DNA of 64,000 nt, from NCBI RefSeq assembly GCF_007830355.1, contig NZ_VLKO01000011.1, positions 89,390 to 153,389 on the forward strand, read 5' to 3'. A program made the position numbers and the translations under genes. Shown one piece after another: positions 1 through 8,243 of this stretch. Under the pieces are notes generated by a model. The model saw only the letters and a program-made list of their open reading frames with translations, made no database searches and had not been told where the DNA came from. The stretch is from Flavobacterium tiangeerense (GTDB lineage: Bacteria > Bacteroidota > Bacteroidia > Flavobacteriales > Flavobacteriaceae). How positions within the stretch are numbered: position 1 is the first letter of the stretch; each line of letters starts with the position of its first letter.

Positions 1-180
1 TTCTTTTAGTTTTTCTATTGTTTCGTTTGGCATTTTTTTAGGCTTTACTTGTTTTGTGTTTTTACAATGATCAAAAATTAGGCTTTTGAAATTATCTCTT
101 AGTTGTGCTATTTCATAGTATAAATTGACTGTCTCTTTTTCACAGACTTTAGCATTTCTGCACTCTGATACTTTGCGAGT
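1..180 (-). other. Open reading frame running off the left edge
   Basis: A minus-strand frame stays open from about position 180 to the window edge and reads like protein (residues such as YYEIAQLRDNFKSLIFDHC). The only ATG is at 31-33, followed by PNETIEKLKE, so either a short gene starts there or this is the decayed start of a longer one. No family is recognised. The overlapping 61-codon frame at 108-293 looks like noise by comparison. Confidence 0.25.
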
Positions 181-417
181 TCAGCTTCACGCAAAGCCAC
201 AAAGACGCAAAGTATATTTTCAATACCTTGAATATTGGGATGAGTTACGGATAGTTCAATTAAATTATGACTGTCCACTAAGCAGACGAACAATTCAAAA
301 CAGATGGGAGAGATTTTTACTCGTTTTTATATAAAAATTTGTTTTTTTTAACCATTTAAAATCTATGTTGTTCGGGTTCTATTCTCAAAACCGGAATAAA
401 TGGGCGATGGTCAACTT

Positions 418-612
418 TTAAATCGCACTATCTCTACTTTCTCTTTTTATGACTTCGGCCAAATCTTCATTTTTTTCGGATGTAGTTAAAGGCGTAATCG
501 TAAAACTCTCTATAAAAATGTTTCCTTCTAAAGGCTGTCCCAAAGGATTTTTAAAGTTGCTCATGTCTGGTGTTTTAGGTGTTTCGCCTAAGTCTCTTGG
601 TGTAATATCCAT
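418..612 (-). CDS. Small hypothetical protein (64 aa)
   Basis: The product begins MDITPRDLGETPKTPDMS and is acidic and soluble, with no signal peptide or membrane segment. Composition is protein-like and it lies downstream, on the same strand, of the phage-like module, separated by an 825-bp gap. It may be a small phage or accessory protein. I do not recognise the family. Confidence 0.4.
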   Translation of the reverse strand: MDITPRDLGETPKTPDMSNFKNPLGQPLEGNIFIESFTITPLTTSEKNEDLAEVIKRESRDSAI

Positions 613-746
613 GATTATTTACTATTTAGTTATTGATTAAGATTAGTATGGGAGACCTCTAAAATTGAGGTGATAATTCTCTAAAATCTTCTGAGAACGA
701 ATAGCACTATCATGTCTGTTTTTAAGTAGTAATAGTGGCTATTGGA

Positions 747-827
747 GGGTGTAAAAATATTGCAGAAAACCATAAAAAAAGAAAAACAAGACGCCTGTTT
801 TCAGTAGTTTCAGTAAAACAAAAACCT
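747..827. repeat. Left copy of repeat flanking the phage-like module
   Basis: Starts GAGGGTGTAAAA and contains TTCAGTAGTTTCAG at 800-813, followed by an A-rich tail ending AAACCTTC. The same order of motifs occurs in direct orientation at 8145-8231. A weaker relative, CAGTAGTTTCAACAG, is near 5906. The two main copies bracket 7.4 kb of minus-strand phage-like genes. Confidence 0.6.
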
Positions 828-1302
828 TCACAAAATCTTGTAGAACAACAAAATACGCTAACAAAAAGTAATCATAAAAACTATTAACCATAAGGGTTGT
901 GATTACTACTATTTTTCTAATTAAACAATATCTGTTTTTAAATAAAAATGCGCCAAAGCCTACAAGAGAACTAAATGCTCTGATAGCCTTTGACGCAATA
1001 GTATGAGTGATAAATCAGCATCTGTGTTGGCTTTGAAAAACTCTTAACGCGAACCTCAACTTATTTTATTTACATAAGTTTTCAATGCAATATTGAGGCT
1101 ATTATTAGGTTTAACCAACATTGAAAGCAAGCTTAACCGATTCGCTGTTTAACAGCTGCTTTGTGCCTTCTATATTGTTCTTTTCTTTTTTTGAACTTTA
1201 CCTTTATCAAGGATTTTCTTTAAGATTTGATGATACTTGTTCATTTTTAATTCGATTTTTGATTGATTATATTTGCACCTCTCACATCATAAATTAAAAT
1301 AG

Positions 1303-1350
1303 CAAAGCCAGCATTAGAAGACTTATGTCCTCCAACGCTGGCTTTGGTGC
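1303..1350 (-). terminator. Hairpin downstream of the phage-like operon
   Basis: Arms AGCAAAGCCAGC and GCTGGCTTTGGTGCT pair across a 20-odd base loop. On the minus strand the hairpin is followed by CTATTTTAATTT, a poor U-tract, so termination is plausible but not certain. It is placed about 90 bases after the stop of the 72-residue membrane protein. Confidence 0.4.
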
Positions 1351-1437
1351 TAAATTAATTAAGATGTGAGAGTTTTTTTAATGTTGGAGTACTATTTATT
1401 AGTTCCTATGCTCCTTTGGAATCTCTAAAATTAAAAG

Positions 1438-1656
1438 CTACTTATCAGCTAGTTTATCTATCGTATCCTGTTTTTTTGCACTCCCTGAACTACTCCCAAA
1501 ATAATATCCAATTACACCGCTTAGGGCTGCAACAATGGCGATTAGTATCTGTGGGTTTTCTTTACCTAAAAAAGTGGAAACAAAAAAATAAGTAAAGCTC
1601 ATCATTACTATGACTATTGCAATAATTGGTTTGATTTTATCTGATAATTTTTTCAT
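1438..1656 (-). CDS. Small holin-like membrane protein (72 aa)
   Basis: Two hydrophobic segments are visible, about residues 10-28 (IIAIVIVMMSFTYFF) and 38-55 (ILIAIVAALSGVIGYYFG), followed by a charged tail ending DTIDKLADK. Size, two-pass layout and position after tail-like genes suit a phage holin or a holin-like accessory protein, but holins have little sequence conservation, so this is inference. Its ATG overlaps the stop of the preceding gene (TAATG), so the two are probably translated together. Confidence 0.6.
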   Translation of the reverse strand: MKKLSDKIKPIIAIVIVMMSFTYFFVSTFLGKENPQILIAIVAALSGVIGYYFGSSSGSAKKQDTIDKLADK

Positions 1657-2261
1657 TATTGAACATTTGTTATAACTCCATTTACAACTGTAACGGTTTT
1701 GCCATCATTAGTCAAGAAAGTGGCTATGACAGGGGAAAGGATCACATCGCCTTGGTTACTCGCAGACTGCCCGTTAACAGTCATCGGCAACGTTCCTCCT
1801 TGATCAGGTAAACTAATAATTCTAAAAGCAGTTGGGTTAATTGTGAATATAGCTCCAAAACCGTTTTTATTAAACCCTAAATTAGTATCAGTAATATAGA
1901 CCGAATTATTAGAAGTCAAACTTGATGCGTAGATGTAACCTGGACTGACGTAATATCCATAATTATTAGAATTTTGACCACTAATGCCATTATATCCTAC
2001 ATTAGAAAAATTCAATCCTTCCTCAAATTGAATTGTTTGATTAGTTGCATATCCTGCTATCAAGACATCTTGAATTTTTGGAGCGGGCACAGTTACAGTA
2101 ACGTGCCCATTAACAGGCAAAACTCCATTCACTGCTTTAACTGAATTATCGGCTACTTTTTTCACTACCTTGTCCGACCCAATTACTAAATGCTGATCGC
2201 TATCTAAGCCTATTGGGACGTTATTCAATTGTAATTTTTTTGTAATTACTTGTTTTGACAT
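1656..2261 (-). CDS. Phage tail/surface-like protein (201 aa), cassette 1
   Basis: The N-terminus (VITKKLQLNNVP, then LVIGSDKVVKKV) matches that of the 218-residue protein encoded at 6483-7139, and the C-terminus (TFLTNDGKTVTVVNGVITNV) also has a close copy there. The middle is Gly/Asn/Tyr-rich and differs. Unlike its paralogs it lacks a signal peptide and starts MSKQVITKK. The pattern of conserved ends with a variable middle suits a receptor-binding or tail-fibre-type protein, but no named family is recognised. It lies 46 bases after the MALQ-type gene and overlaps the next gene by one base. Confidence 0.6.
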   Translation of the reverse strand: MSKQVITKKLQLNNVPIGLDSDQHLVIGSDKVVKKVADNSVKAVNGVLPVNGHVTVTVPAPKIQDVLIAGYATNQTIQFEEGLNFSNVGYNGISGQNSNNYGYYVSPGYIYASSLTSNNSVYITDTNLGFNKNGFGAIFTINPTAFRIISLPDQGGTLPMTVNGQSASNQGDVILSPVIATFLTNDGKTVTVVNGVITNVQ

Positions 2262-2307
2262 AGTTATATTTATTTACGTTATTTTTTTTATTCTGACTAA
2301 AATTTTT

Positions 2308-3240
2308 TTAAGTCGGTAACTCAAATACATTACTAACAACTATTCCCTCAGGATCTGTGAATCTTAAATATTGGTTATATTCAATACCCACGATCATTAG
2401 CTGATATGGTTGTATATTACTTGGCTCTTTAACTAAGCCTGTATATCCCGCTGGAGGATTCCCGAAGTAAACACTTTGATTAATTGGATTAATTATTGAG
2501 CCATTTTGGTCTTCTAATATTGAAAAATCAGGGTCTGAAGATCTTTGAATTTGAAAATAATCACCATACATCTGATTATTTTGATTGTAATACAATATTT
2601 TACTACCTCTAGAATCTTCAATGGCTTCAATAGAATAAATAGGTTGTTCAACAATAGTAAATGGTTCAGAATCATTGAACTCTCCAGTCGGGTCTTTTAA
2701 AACTATAATTTCACCCGGTCTAAGCCGAATAAAATCTCCTTCAGTGCTGAAAAGTGCATAATCATAATTGATTGTTTCTGGTCCAGAAATACCCATTAAT
2801 GCAATGGGATGTCCTTCCTCTATAATTCTGTCTACAACTTCTTGTCTAAGAGTATAACTTGTAAAGCCATTTGCAAAAGATGTAATTGATCCTATTCTTT
2901 CTAATCGTTGATAGCTTGCAAACAACAAAGGATCACCACCATAATACGTTCCAGCATTCAAAAAATCGCCTTCAACAAAACCTATAACCGTGTCGTCAGG
3001 TTCTAAGAAATTATTGCCGGACTCATTACCAGGATTCTTAAAAACAAGCAACTGACCCGATTCATAAACTGTCTTGGGAGGCAGTTGATCCAATATTTGA
3101 TCCAATCCTTCGACCTCTTTCACAGGCACTTTGTCGTTTTTGTGCCTGAACGAATCCCAAGTGTCCCAAAACTGAGTTTGACTGGGTTTTAGACCGGTTT
3201 TAAACCAGTCTTTTATAGTACTTAATGTTTGTAATGCCAT
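2308..3240 (-). CDS. 'MALQ' phage-tail-like protein (310 aa), copy 1
   Basis: One of three paralogs in the first 8 kb. Residues 1 to about 110 are shared (MALQTLSTIKDWFKTG, QFWDTWDSFRHK, LDQLPPKTVY, TVIGFVEGDFLNAGTYYGGD) and the rest diverges. Similar N-terminal modules occur, as far as I remember, in tail-fibre-type proteins of Bacteroidota prophages; the function is not demonstrated. This is the longest copy, with a long variable C-terminal part ending FELPT. It lies 25 bases after the endolysin gene in the same operon. Confidence 0.65.
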   Translation of the reverse strand: MALQTLSTIKDWFKTGLKPSQTQFWDTWDSFRHKNDKVPVKEVEGLDQILDQLPPKTVYESGQLLVFKNPGNESGNNFLEPDDTVIGFVEGDFLNAGTYYGGDPLLFASYQRLERIGSITSFANGFTSYTLRQEVVDRIIEEGHPIALMGISGPETINYDYALFSTEGDFIRLRPGEIIVLKDPTGEFNDSEPFTIVEQPIYSIEAIEDSRGSKILYYNQNNQMYGDYFQIQRSSDPDFSILEDQNGSIINPINQSVYFGNPPAGYTGLVKEPSNIQPYQLMIVGIEYNQYLRFTDPEGIVVSNVFELPT

Positions 3241-3265
3241 ATTTGTTTATTTTTTAAATTGTTTT

Positions 3266-3835
3266 TCATTTTTGTAAGTACTCTTTTCTGTGGGCGTACC
3301 CATTAGAATCTCCATAGCGTTCTGTTTGGCGACCTAAATTAATGGCATCACTAACAGCGTCTAAATCATCTAGGTCAGCATATTTGTTTAAGTCGTTTTC
3401 GTTCCAAAATAAAATGGCGCAAATCATTGCGTTTGCCTCAACAAGAATTAAATCAGGATTAGAAACGAAATCAATTCCAGTCTTGACTTTTAAAAACTCG
3501 TAACCGTTACGGAATGTGTTTTGCAAAAAGCCACCACCACGAAATTTAAAACCGTCTCCAGATGCTTGGTCGCCATTGCCTCCACGATTAGCATATACAT
3601 AGTTTGCGCAATGCTGGGGGTTGTGTAAAAAAGAACGAATAAACGAGTCTGTTTTATTCTTAAATGGTGTTTTGAAAGTACTTCTAAGCCTGTCCACAGA
3701 TGTAAAAAATAAATTTTCTCGCCTTGCAACTAAACCGCTCTCGTGTTCTAATTGCGCTATAAAATTTGCAGTTCTTAGAGGCGTGTTAATTTTATTCTTA
3801 TCTAAAAGCGATTTATATTTTAAATGAAGATTCAT
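3266..3835 (-). CDS. GH19 chitinase-like endolysin (189 aa)
   Basis: A single-domain glycoside hydrolase family 19 protein. Diagnostic features are FIAQLEHESG (about residues 25-34, with the likely catalytic Glu), the GDGFKFRGGGFLQ stretch (about 93-105, the GDG.KYRGRG.IQ-type motif) and NLGRQTERYGDSNGY near the C-terminus. Family members in phages cleave peptidoglycan during host lysis. There is no signal peptide, as expected for a canonical endolysin that needs a holin. It follows a 50-codon gene by 12 bases and a holin-like gene just upstream, forming a lysis cassette. Confidence 0.85.
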   Translation of the reverse strand: MNLHLKYKSLLDKNKINTPLRTANFIAQLEHESGLVARRENLFFTSVDRLRSTFKTPFKNKTDSFIRSFLHNPQHCANYVYANRGGNGDQASGDGFKFRGGGFLQNTFRNGYEFLKVKTGIDFVSNPDLILVEANAMICAILFWNENDLNKYADLDDLDAVSDAINLGRQTERYGDSNGYAHRKEYLQK

Positions 3836-3847
3836 GGCTTTTTGTTT

Positions 3848-4000
3848 TTAACCATCAATATCCATCGATGAATAGTGAAGCCGACGGTAATCAAGAACGC
3901 CGTAACTTTCATCCATTTTTTCGGCTTCTGAAAACTGAACAGTTAAGCAAAAAATGCCCATAGACGACACTTTTAAATCAATAAGATATTGATGGTTCAT
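3848..4000 (-). CDS. Short gene (50 aa) between holin-like gene and endolysin
   Basis: An ATG-started frame begins MNHQYLIDLKVSSMGIF and ends HYSSMDIDG. It fits tightly between the holin-like gene (16-base gap) and the endolysin (12-base gap), and all three run the same way. No membrane segment or signal is evident. A degenerate copy of 25 codons sits at the matching position of the second cassette (6187-6264). Tight packing argues that it is real; function unknown. Confidence 0.5.
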   Translation of the reverse strand: MNHQYLIDLKVSSMGIFCLTVQFSEAEKMDESYGVLDYRRLHYSSMDIDG

Positions 4001-4208
4001 TGGGTTGTTTTAAAGGTTATTTTGAAAGTTTTTTGGCGTTGTATTTACTGGTAAAGAAATACCCGTAAATAAGGGCTCCAAGTCCTTCGACAAATTTTAT
4101 TTGCAGCGCCGAAAGCCCGAAACCGTTTAGGATGTCAAATGTGTGCTCCAATGTAAAAGCCACAATCATCCCTATTAAAATCCAGTATTTTTTGATGAAG
4201 TTTTTCAT
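3966..4208. repeat. Duplicated holin block, copy A
   Basis: This 243-base block, covering the holin-like gene and the start of the next gene, recurs at 6230-6472 at the same length with only scattered base changes. It shows a recent segmental duplication inside the module. Confidence 0.8.
4017..4208 (-). CDS. Holin-like membrane protein (63 aa), copy A
   Basis: Two membrane segments are visible (about residues 9-24, WILIGMIVAFTLEHTF, and 44-54, LGALIYGYFFT) with a basic C-terminus (KYNAKKLSK). It differs from the copy at 6281-6472 at two residues (His/Tyr and Phe/Leu). Size, topology and location directly upstream of a GH19 endolysin suggest a holin. This is inferred from context, since no family signature is visible. 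Confidence 0.65.
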   Translation of the reverse strand: MKNFIKKYWILIGMIVAFTLEHTFDILNGFGLSALQIKFVEGLGALIYGYFFTSKYNAKKLSK

Positions 4209-4240
4209 TGTTCTTTTTTTACTTTAGAATCCAAATCTTT

Positions 4241-4822
4241 CTAACTGGCCATTTTAATGTAGCTGAAAGTTGTAACTACAAGATATACGCCTGTAGCTTG
4301 TGCATAGATATATGCAGTAGCTTTGTCGCTTTGATTCGCTGAAGTATAGCCATATAAATTGCTCGACGTTTGTCCAGTAAAGAAATATGATAAAGTTCCA
4401 AGCCTTGTGTTGTCATTAGGAATGGCCTGCGAATCTTTCATAAGACCTGGAGGTAAGGAAATATAAATTGCATGATTTTGATTGTTTAAATCTATAATAA
4501 TTTCAAAATTCACTGTAACCGTTACAACATTACCAACTACAGTGTAAATTGCCGAGATTGAACCATATTCAGATATTGACCCATATCCGCCAGCCCATGA
4601 TATTGTCGGGGTATATTGACCAGACGAATTTGAATTACCCCCTCCAAAAGCACTCCTAGGCATAAATTTCATAATTTTATCGGCGCCAAGAACCAACACG
4701 CTATCGGCAGCGGTTCCTTTACCAACCGAGGTTAATTTTAAGGGTTTCGCAATAAGTTGAGGAGCCTGCGCATTCGCCATTATCCCAATGGCTAAAATGC
4801 ATACTATAAGTAGTTTTTTCAT
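4241..4822 (-). CDS. Secreted phage-tail/surface-like protein (193 aa), cassette 2
   Basis: The start is set at 4822 (MKKLLIVCILAIG), just after the stop of the MALQ copy 2 gene; a longer frame begins at 4978 but would overlap that gene. Residues 1-19 form a signal peptide ending MANAQA. The block KPLKLTSV, then DSVLVLGADKIMKFMPRSAFGG, matches the paralogs at 1656-2261 and 6483-7139. The remainder is a beta-rich variable domain ending TFSYIKMAS. A signal peptide is odd for a virion protein and may mean the module now makes an exported or surface structure. Confidence 0.6.
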   Translation of the reverse strand: MKKLLIVCILAIGIMANAQAPQLIAKPLKLTSVGKGTAADSVLVLGADKIMKFMPRSAFGGGNSNSSGQYTPTISWAGGYGSISEYGSISAIYTVVGNVVTVTVNFEIIIDLNNQNHAIYISLPPGLMKDSQAIPNDNTRLGTLSYFFTGQTSSNLYGYTSANQSDKATAYIYAQATGVYLVVTTFSYIKMAS

Positions 4823-4826
4823 TTTT

Positions 4827-5645
4827 TTATAAAATATTTTCAGGAAATAACACCGCAGTAAATAAGGGCAAATTGTAAATTTCTCTAGTAGTATTGTCCG
4901 TAATTTGAACATACAAAACAAGGCAGTAATCAGATTTTCTAAAGTCGGTATAAAAAGAAAAAGTGGTCTGTTTTCCATTATAATTCATAAACACATCCTT
5001 GTCAATATCAATATTCAAGAATACATCATTTTCTTGTTTTATCAAGTCTATCGTGAAGTCATTCAAATCTGGAAAATTCTCAAATAAAGAGGGATCATAA
5101 GTTAGTGCTACTAGTTCCTCTTCTGTATTAGGATCCAACAAAATCACTCTTTGTGCATCTTCAACGGTACCCAAATGGCTTTCATATATTATTTTTTGCG
5201 CTACATCTCGATAAACGTATGAACTCACTAGCACCTCATTGTTAGCCATAATCAAACTTCGCTGGGTATTTTTGTAATAAAAAGCAAAAGCGGTGGGCAA
5301 AACCTCTGGTTGTATGTAACTAGTCAATAGCATTGGATCACCACCATAATAGGTTCTTGCATTCAAAAACGCTCCCCCTACATACCCAATTACGGTATCA
5401 TTAGGTTCAAGTATAGTAGTATCTAATCCGTTATCAGGGTGTTTTAACAGAAACAACTGTCCCGATTTATAAATTGCCTTCGGAGACAATTGACACGATA
5501 CTTCATCCATCCCCTCAACCATAGCGACGGCTACTTTTTCGTCTTTGTCCCTGAACGAATCCCAAGTGCCCCAAAACTGATTTTGAGTAGATTTAAAACT
5601 GATCTCAAACCAGTTCTTTACAGTACTTAATTTTTGTAATGCCAT
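4827..5645 (-). CDS. 'MALQ' phage-tail-like protein (272 aa), copy 2
   Basis: The N-terminal module of copies 1 and 3 is recognisable but the most diverged of the three (MALQKLSTVKNWFEISF, QFWGTWDSFRDKDEKVAV, QLSPKAIYKSGQLFLL, YYGGDPMLLTSY). The C-terminal 160 residues are unique and rich in Asp/Tyr. The gene is followed within five bases by the secreted protein of the same cassette. Function as a tail component is inferred only from the module's character. Confidence 0.6.
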   Translation of the reverse strand: MALQKLSTVKNWFEISFKSTQNQFWGTWDSFRDKDEKVAVAMVEGMDEVSCQLSPKAIYKSGQLFLLKHPDNGLDTTILEPNDTVIGYVGGAFLNARTYYGGDPMLLTSYIQPEVLPTAFAFYYKNTQRSLIMANNEVLVSSYVYRDVAQKIIYESHLGTVEDAQRVILLDPNTEEELVALTYDPSLFENFPDLNDFTIDLIKQENDVFLNIDIDKDVFMNYNGKQTTFSFYTDFRKSDYCLVLYVQITDNTTREIYNLPLFTAVLFPENIL

Positions 5646-6280
5646 ATTTTGTTTGCTTTAAGTTACAGACCCCATATCCACTCAATTCTTTGATTCTTGA
5701 AACAATGATGAATTTGAATAAATGTTATAATGACACTATTAGAACAAAACTGGTACCAAATAGTAGCATAAAAACCTACAAAACTTCCTTACTGTTTAAA
5801 AAAATAATATTTTTTTAACCCTATTTAACTTTTAAAAAATAAATGTAGAATGTTAAAAATAAAACAGAGAAACATAATGAATACAAAACAAACACTTGTG
5901 TATACAGTAGTTTCAACAGAAATTAGTTTACTAAAAATCAAACCATTATTGCAATAATTCAAAGCCCATAGATATAATCGCTGCTTTTACTATTTAAACA
6001 CTGTTTAACAAATATTTAAACCTTAGTACTTCTCATTTTGGCAAATTAAATTACAAAACGACCATGACCCAAACCCAGAACCTACATTATACTTGCCTAT
6101 CTTTACGAATAACCTACATCGCATGACAAAATGAACTTAATGAATTAAAAATAAGACCACAGAGATACCTTTCCCATACTTAACCCTCAAAATCCATCGA
6201 TAAATAGTGTCACAAAAAAATCCTTACAAGACACTTGTGAATCGATAAGACATTGAAGGTTCATTGGGTTGTTTTAAAGG
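5646..6280. other. Gene-free stretch between cassettes 2 and 3
   Basis: No intact gene is seen. It contains a weak relative of the flanking repeat near 5906 and a degenerate copy (25 codons, 6187-6264, minus strand) of the short gene found at 3848-4000. There is no endolysin in this cassette. The stretch probably carries the promoter for the cassette 2 genes. Confidence 0.5.
6187..6264 (-). pseudogene. Degenerate copy of the 50-aa lysis-cassette gene
   Basis: Begins MNLQCLIDSQVSC, matching MNHQYLIDLKVSS of the gene at 3848-4000, but stops after 25 codons. The downstream CATCGAT-AATAGTG sequence is kept while the middle is lost, so this is a deletion-bearing copy. Confidence 0.45.
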
Positions 6281-6472
6281 TTATTTTGAAAGTTTTTTGG
6301 CGTTGTATTTACTGGTAAAGAAATACCCGTAAATAAGCGCTCCAAGTCCTTCGACAAGTTTTATTTGCAGCGCCGAAAGCCCGAAACCGTTGAGAATGTC
6401 AAATGTGTACTCCAAAGTAAAAGCCACAATCATCCCTATTAAAATCCAGTATTTTTTGATGAAGTTTTTCAT
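6230..6472. repeat. Duplicated holin block, copy B
   Basis: Counterpart of 3966-4208: same length, same gene inside, nearly identical sequence. Divergence rises sharply beyond the block's downstream end, in the degenerate short gene. Confidence 0.8.
6281..6472 (-). CDS. Holin-like membrane protein (63 aa), copy B
   Basis: Nearly identical to the protein at 4017-4208 (Tyr for His at about residue 22; Leu for Phe at about 39). Two membrane segments and a basic tail are kept. Here it follows the cassette 3 surface-like gene by 10 bases, but no endolysin comes after it, so it may be a redundant copy. Confidence 0.65.
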   Translation of the reverse strand: MKNFIKKYWILIGMIVAFTLEYTFDILNGFGLSALQIKLVEGLGALIYGYFFTSKYNAKKLSK

Positions 6473-6482
6473 GTTTTAAATA

Positions 6483-7139
6483 TTATTGAATACTAGTTAT
6501 TATACCATTTGTTACGGTGACTGTCTTGCCATCATTGGTGGTAAAAGTTGTCGAAATTGGGCTGACTTCTATATTACCATTAACATCCGCATAATTTCCA
6601 TTTAATGAAATTGGGATTGTTTTACTCTGAAATCCTGAAGCAGGTTTGGGAAACAATAGTTCAATAGCTCTGTCATTATTATTCGGCCATTCAGCATCGC
6701 CTGATTGTTGAAAATATATTTTATCTTCTGATAAAGTTGACTGCGCCCATCGCCCCTCATTGCGAGGGCTACTATACTTATAGTATTGAAAACCTCTATC
6801 TGGATAAATAAAACAGTAGGCCGTAAATGGATTATCTGAATAACTCGCCCCATTTGTAGAATAGCTTGAACCAGCATTAATCACATATGGATTATTTATA
6901 TCTCCTGATCCACTTATAGTTACATTATAACCAGCTGCAATATGAACTGATGAATCACCTCCAAAACTACTCCTTGGCACAAATTTTACAATTCCATCGG
7001 TTCCACGAACAAGAAAATTGTCTGTCTCAGAGCCTGAAGGCACGTTATTTAATTGTAGCTTTTTTGTAATAACTTGGTTTGTCTGTGCATTCGTCATCAT
7101 CCCAATGACTAACAAGCATATTATAATTATTTTTTTCAT
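6483..7139 (-). CDS. Secreted phage-tail/surface-like protein (218 aa), cassette 3
   Basis: Residues 1-18 are a signal peptide (MKKIIIICLLVIGMMTNAQ). Then come the conserved block VITKKLQLNNVPSG, LVRGTDGIVKFVPRSSFGG, and a variable middle. The C-terminus FTTNDGKTVTVTNGIITSIQ is shared with the 201-residue protein of cassette 1. It lies 24 bases after the MALQ copy 3 gene and 10 bases before the holin-like gene. A role in a tail fibre or exported adhesin-like structure is inferred. Confidence 0.6.
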   Translation of the reverse strand: MKKIIIICLLVIGMMTNAQTNQVITKKLQLNNVPSGSETDNFLVRGTDGIVKFVPRSSFGGDSSVHIAAGYNVTISGSGDINNPYVINAGSSYSTNGASYSDNPFTAYCFIYPDRGFQYYKYSSPRNEGRWAQSTLSEDKIYFQQSGDAEWPNNNDRAIELLFPKPASGFQSKTIPISLNGNYADVNGNIEVSPISTTFTTNDGKTVTVTNGIITSIQ

Positions 7140-7163
7140 ATTGATTATTTTCTTTTTAATGTT

Positions 7164-7814
7164 TTATCTTGTTTTCGCTAATTCTGGCACTATATATTCT
7201 TCTGAATCGTTCAAACCGCCAATAGTATCTGTTAATTTAATAATGGTACCTGGAGTTAATTCAAGCCAGGTTACCCATGCTTGAGGGTAGGTTCCACTAG
7301 GCCATGCACTCGAAAAATCGAGTTCGCCTGGTTTTTTATACATAATATAAACTCCGTTATAGGAGCCACAGCTGTATGCCCTTTGCAATACTTCATCATT
7401 AAGTTCATAAGTAATTATGTCACCATTGTATTGATCGTATGAATTGAAGGCTATAATTCGCCCTACTTGATTATTGGATTGAGTATAACTACTCAACAAC
7501 ATCGGGTCGCCACCATAATAAGTTCCTGAATTCAAAAATTCTCCTTCTACATGTCCTATTACGGTATCGTTGGGCTCAAGTATAGTCGAATCTAATACGT
7601 TATCGGGGTTTTTAAAAATAAGCAACTGACCCGTTTTATAAATTGTCTTGGGAGGCAGTTGATCCAATAATTGATCGATCCCGTCTACTTCTCCCACAGG
7701 CACTTTTTCGTTTTTGTGTCTGAACGAATCCCAAGTATCCCAAAACTGAGTTTGAGTGGGTTTTTGACCGGTTGTAAACCAGTTCTTAATGGTAGTTAAT
7801 GTTTGTAATGCCAT
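7164..7814 (-). CDS. 'MALQ' phage-tail-like protein (216 aa), copy 3
   Basis: The N-terminal 110 residues are very close to copy 1 (MALQTLTTIKNWFTTG, QFWDTWDSFRHKNEKVPV, LDQLPPKTIYKTGQLL). The C-terminal part is short, about 100 residues, and distinct (TWLELTPGTIIKLTDTIGG). As the first gene of the minus-strand module, its upstream region (7815-8144) should hold the main promoter. Confidence 0.65.
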   Translation of the reverse strand: MALQTLTTIKNWFTTGQKPTQTQFWDTWDSFRHKNEKVPVGEVDGIDQLLDQLPPKTIYKTGQLLIFKNPDNVLDSTILEPNDTVIGHVEGEFLNSGTYYGGDPMLLSSYTQSNNQVGRIIAFNSYDQYNGDIITYELNDEVLQRAYSCGSYNGVYIMYKKPGELDFSSAWPSGTYPQAWVTWLELTPGTIIKLTDTIGGLNDSEEYIVPELAKTR

Positions 7815-8144
7815 ATTTTGTTTGTTTTTAAATTATAGTAATAAGGTTTAGATTGTGATTTCATTCCACACTTTGTTTTTTCAAACAAAGGTGAATTTGC
7901 TTTAGATTCCATAATGATTGTTATAGAGCGGAACTTGATTTTATAAAAGCCTGTTTAAATAATGGCTTCATAAAAACGAAAGCTACTCTTGTCAGGTTTT
8001 TTTAGCTTTTCTCTGATGCCTATCGATAATAAAAAATGCATAGGGGCTATTGTTTTTAAGGTGATTACTATATAATGTAGTATGTAATTTTAGAAAAAAT
8101 GCAGGAGAAACAACAAATTAAGAGTGCCCGCCAATTCCGTTTTT

Positions 8145-8231
8145 GAGGGTGTAAAAGTAGCACAGGAGCATACAAAAAGAACAAAAAAAGGCCCTGTGAA
8201 TTCAGTAGTTTCAGCAAAAACAAAACCTACT
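8145..8231. repeat. Right copy of repeat flanking the phage-like module
   Basis: GAGGGTGTAAAA at its start and TTCAGTAGTTTCAG near its end match the copy at 747-827 in direct orientation, with roughly two-thirds identity by eye. Confidence 0.6.
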
Positions 8232-8243
8232 GAAACTACTGAA
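8201..8243. promoter_or_regulatory. Perfect 14-bp inverted repeat upstream of toxin-like gene
   Basis: TTCAGTAGTTTCAG (8201-8214) and CTGAAACTACTGAA (8230-8243) pair perfectly around a 15-base A-rich loop. No U-tract follows, so it is not a typical terminator. It lies 70 bases before the start of the 1280-residue gene and may be an operator, a recombination site or the end of the flanking repeat. Confidence 0.5.

Larger units (their letters stand above)
613..1437. other. Gene-free stretch with hairpins and a repeat copy
   Basis: No convincing gene is seen. It holds an imperfect hairpin at about 949-998 (TGCG...CGCA arms), a second at about 1303-1350 whose arms carry AAAGCCAGC and GCTGGCTTT, and the left copy of a repeat shared with 8145-8231. 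The 1303-1350 hairpin lies about 90 bases past the last gene of the minus-strand module and could end its transcript. Confidence 0.5.

Noticed and set aside
108..293. 61-codon minus-strand frame
   Set aside because: Its translation is not protein-like and another frame over the same bases looks better.
4241..4978. Longer start at 4978 for the cassette 2 surface protein
   Set aside because: It overlaps the upstream gene by about 150 bases and hides a perfect signal peptide starting at 4822.
1..8000. Complete prophage
   Set aside because: Only lysis and tail-like genes are seen; no terminase, portal, capsid or integrase lies in the window.
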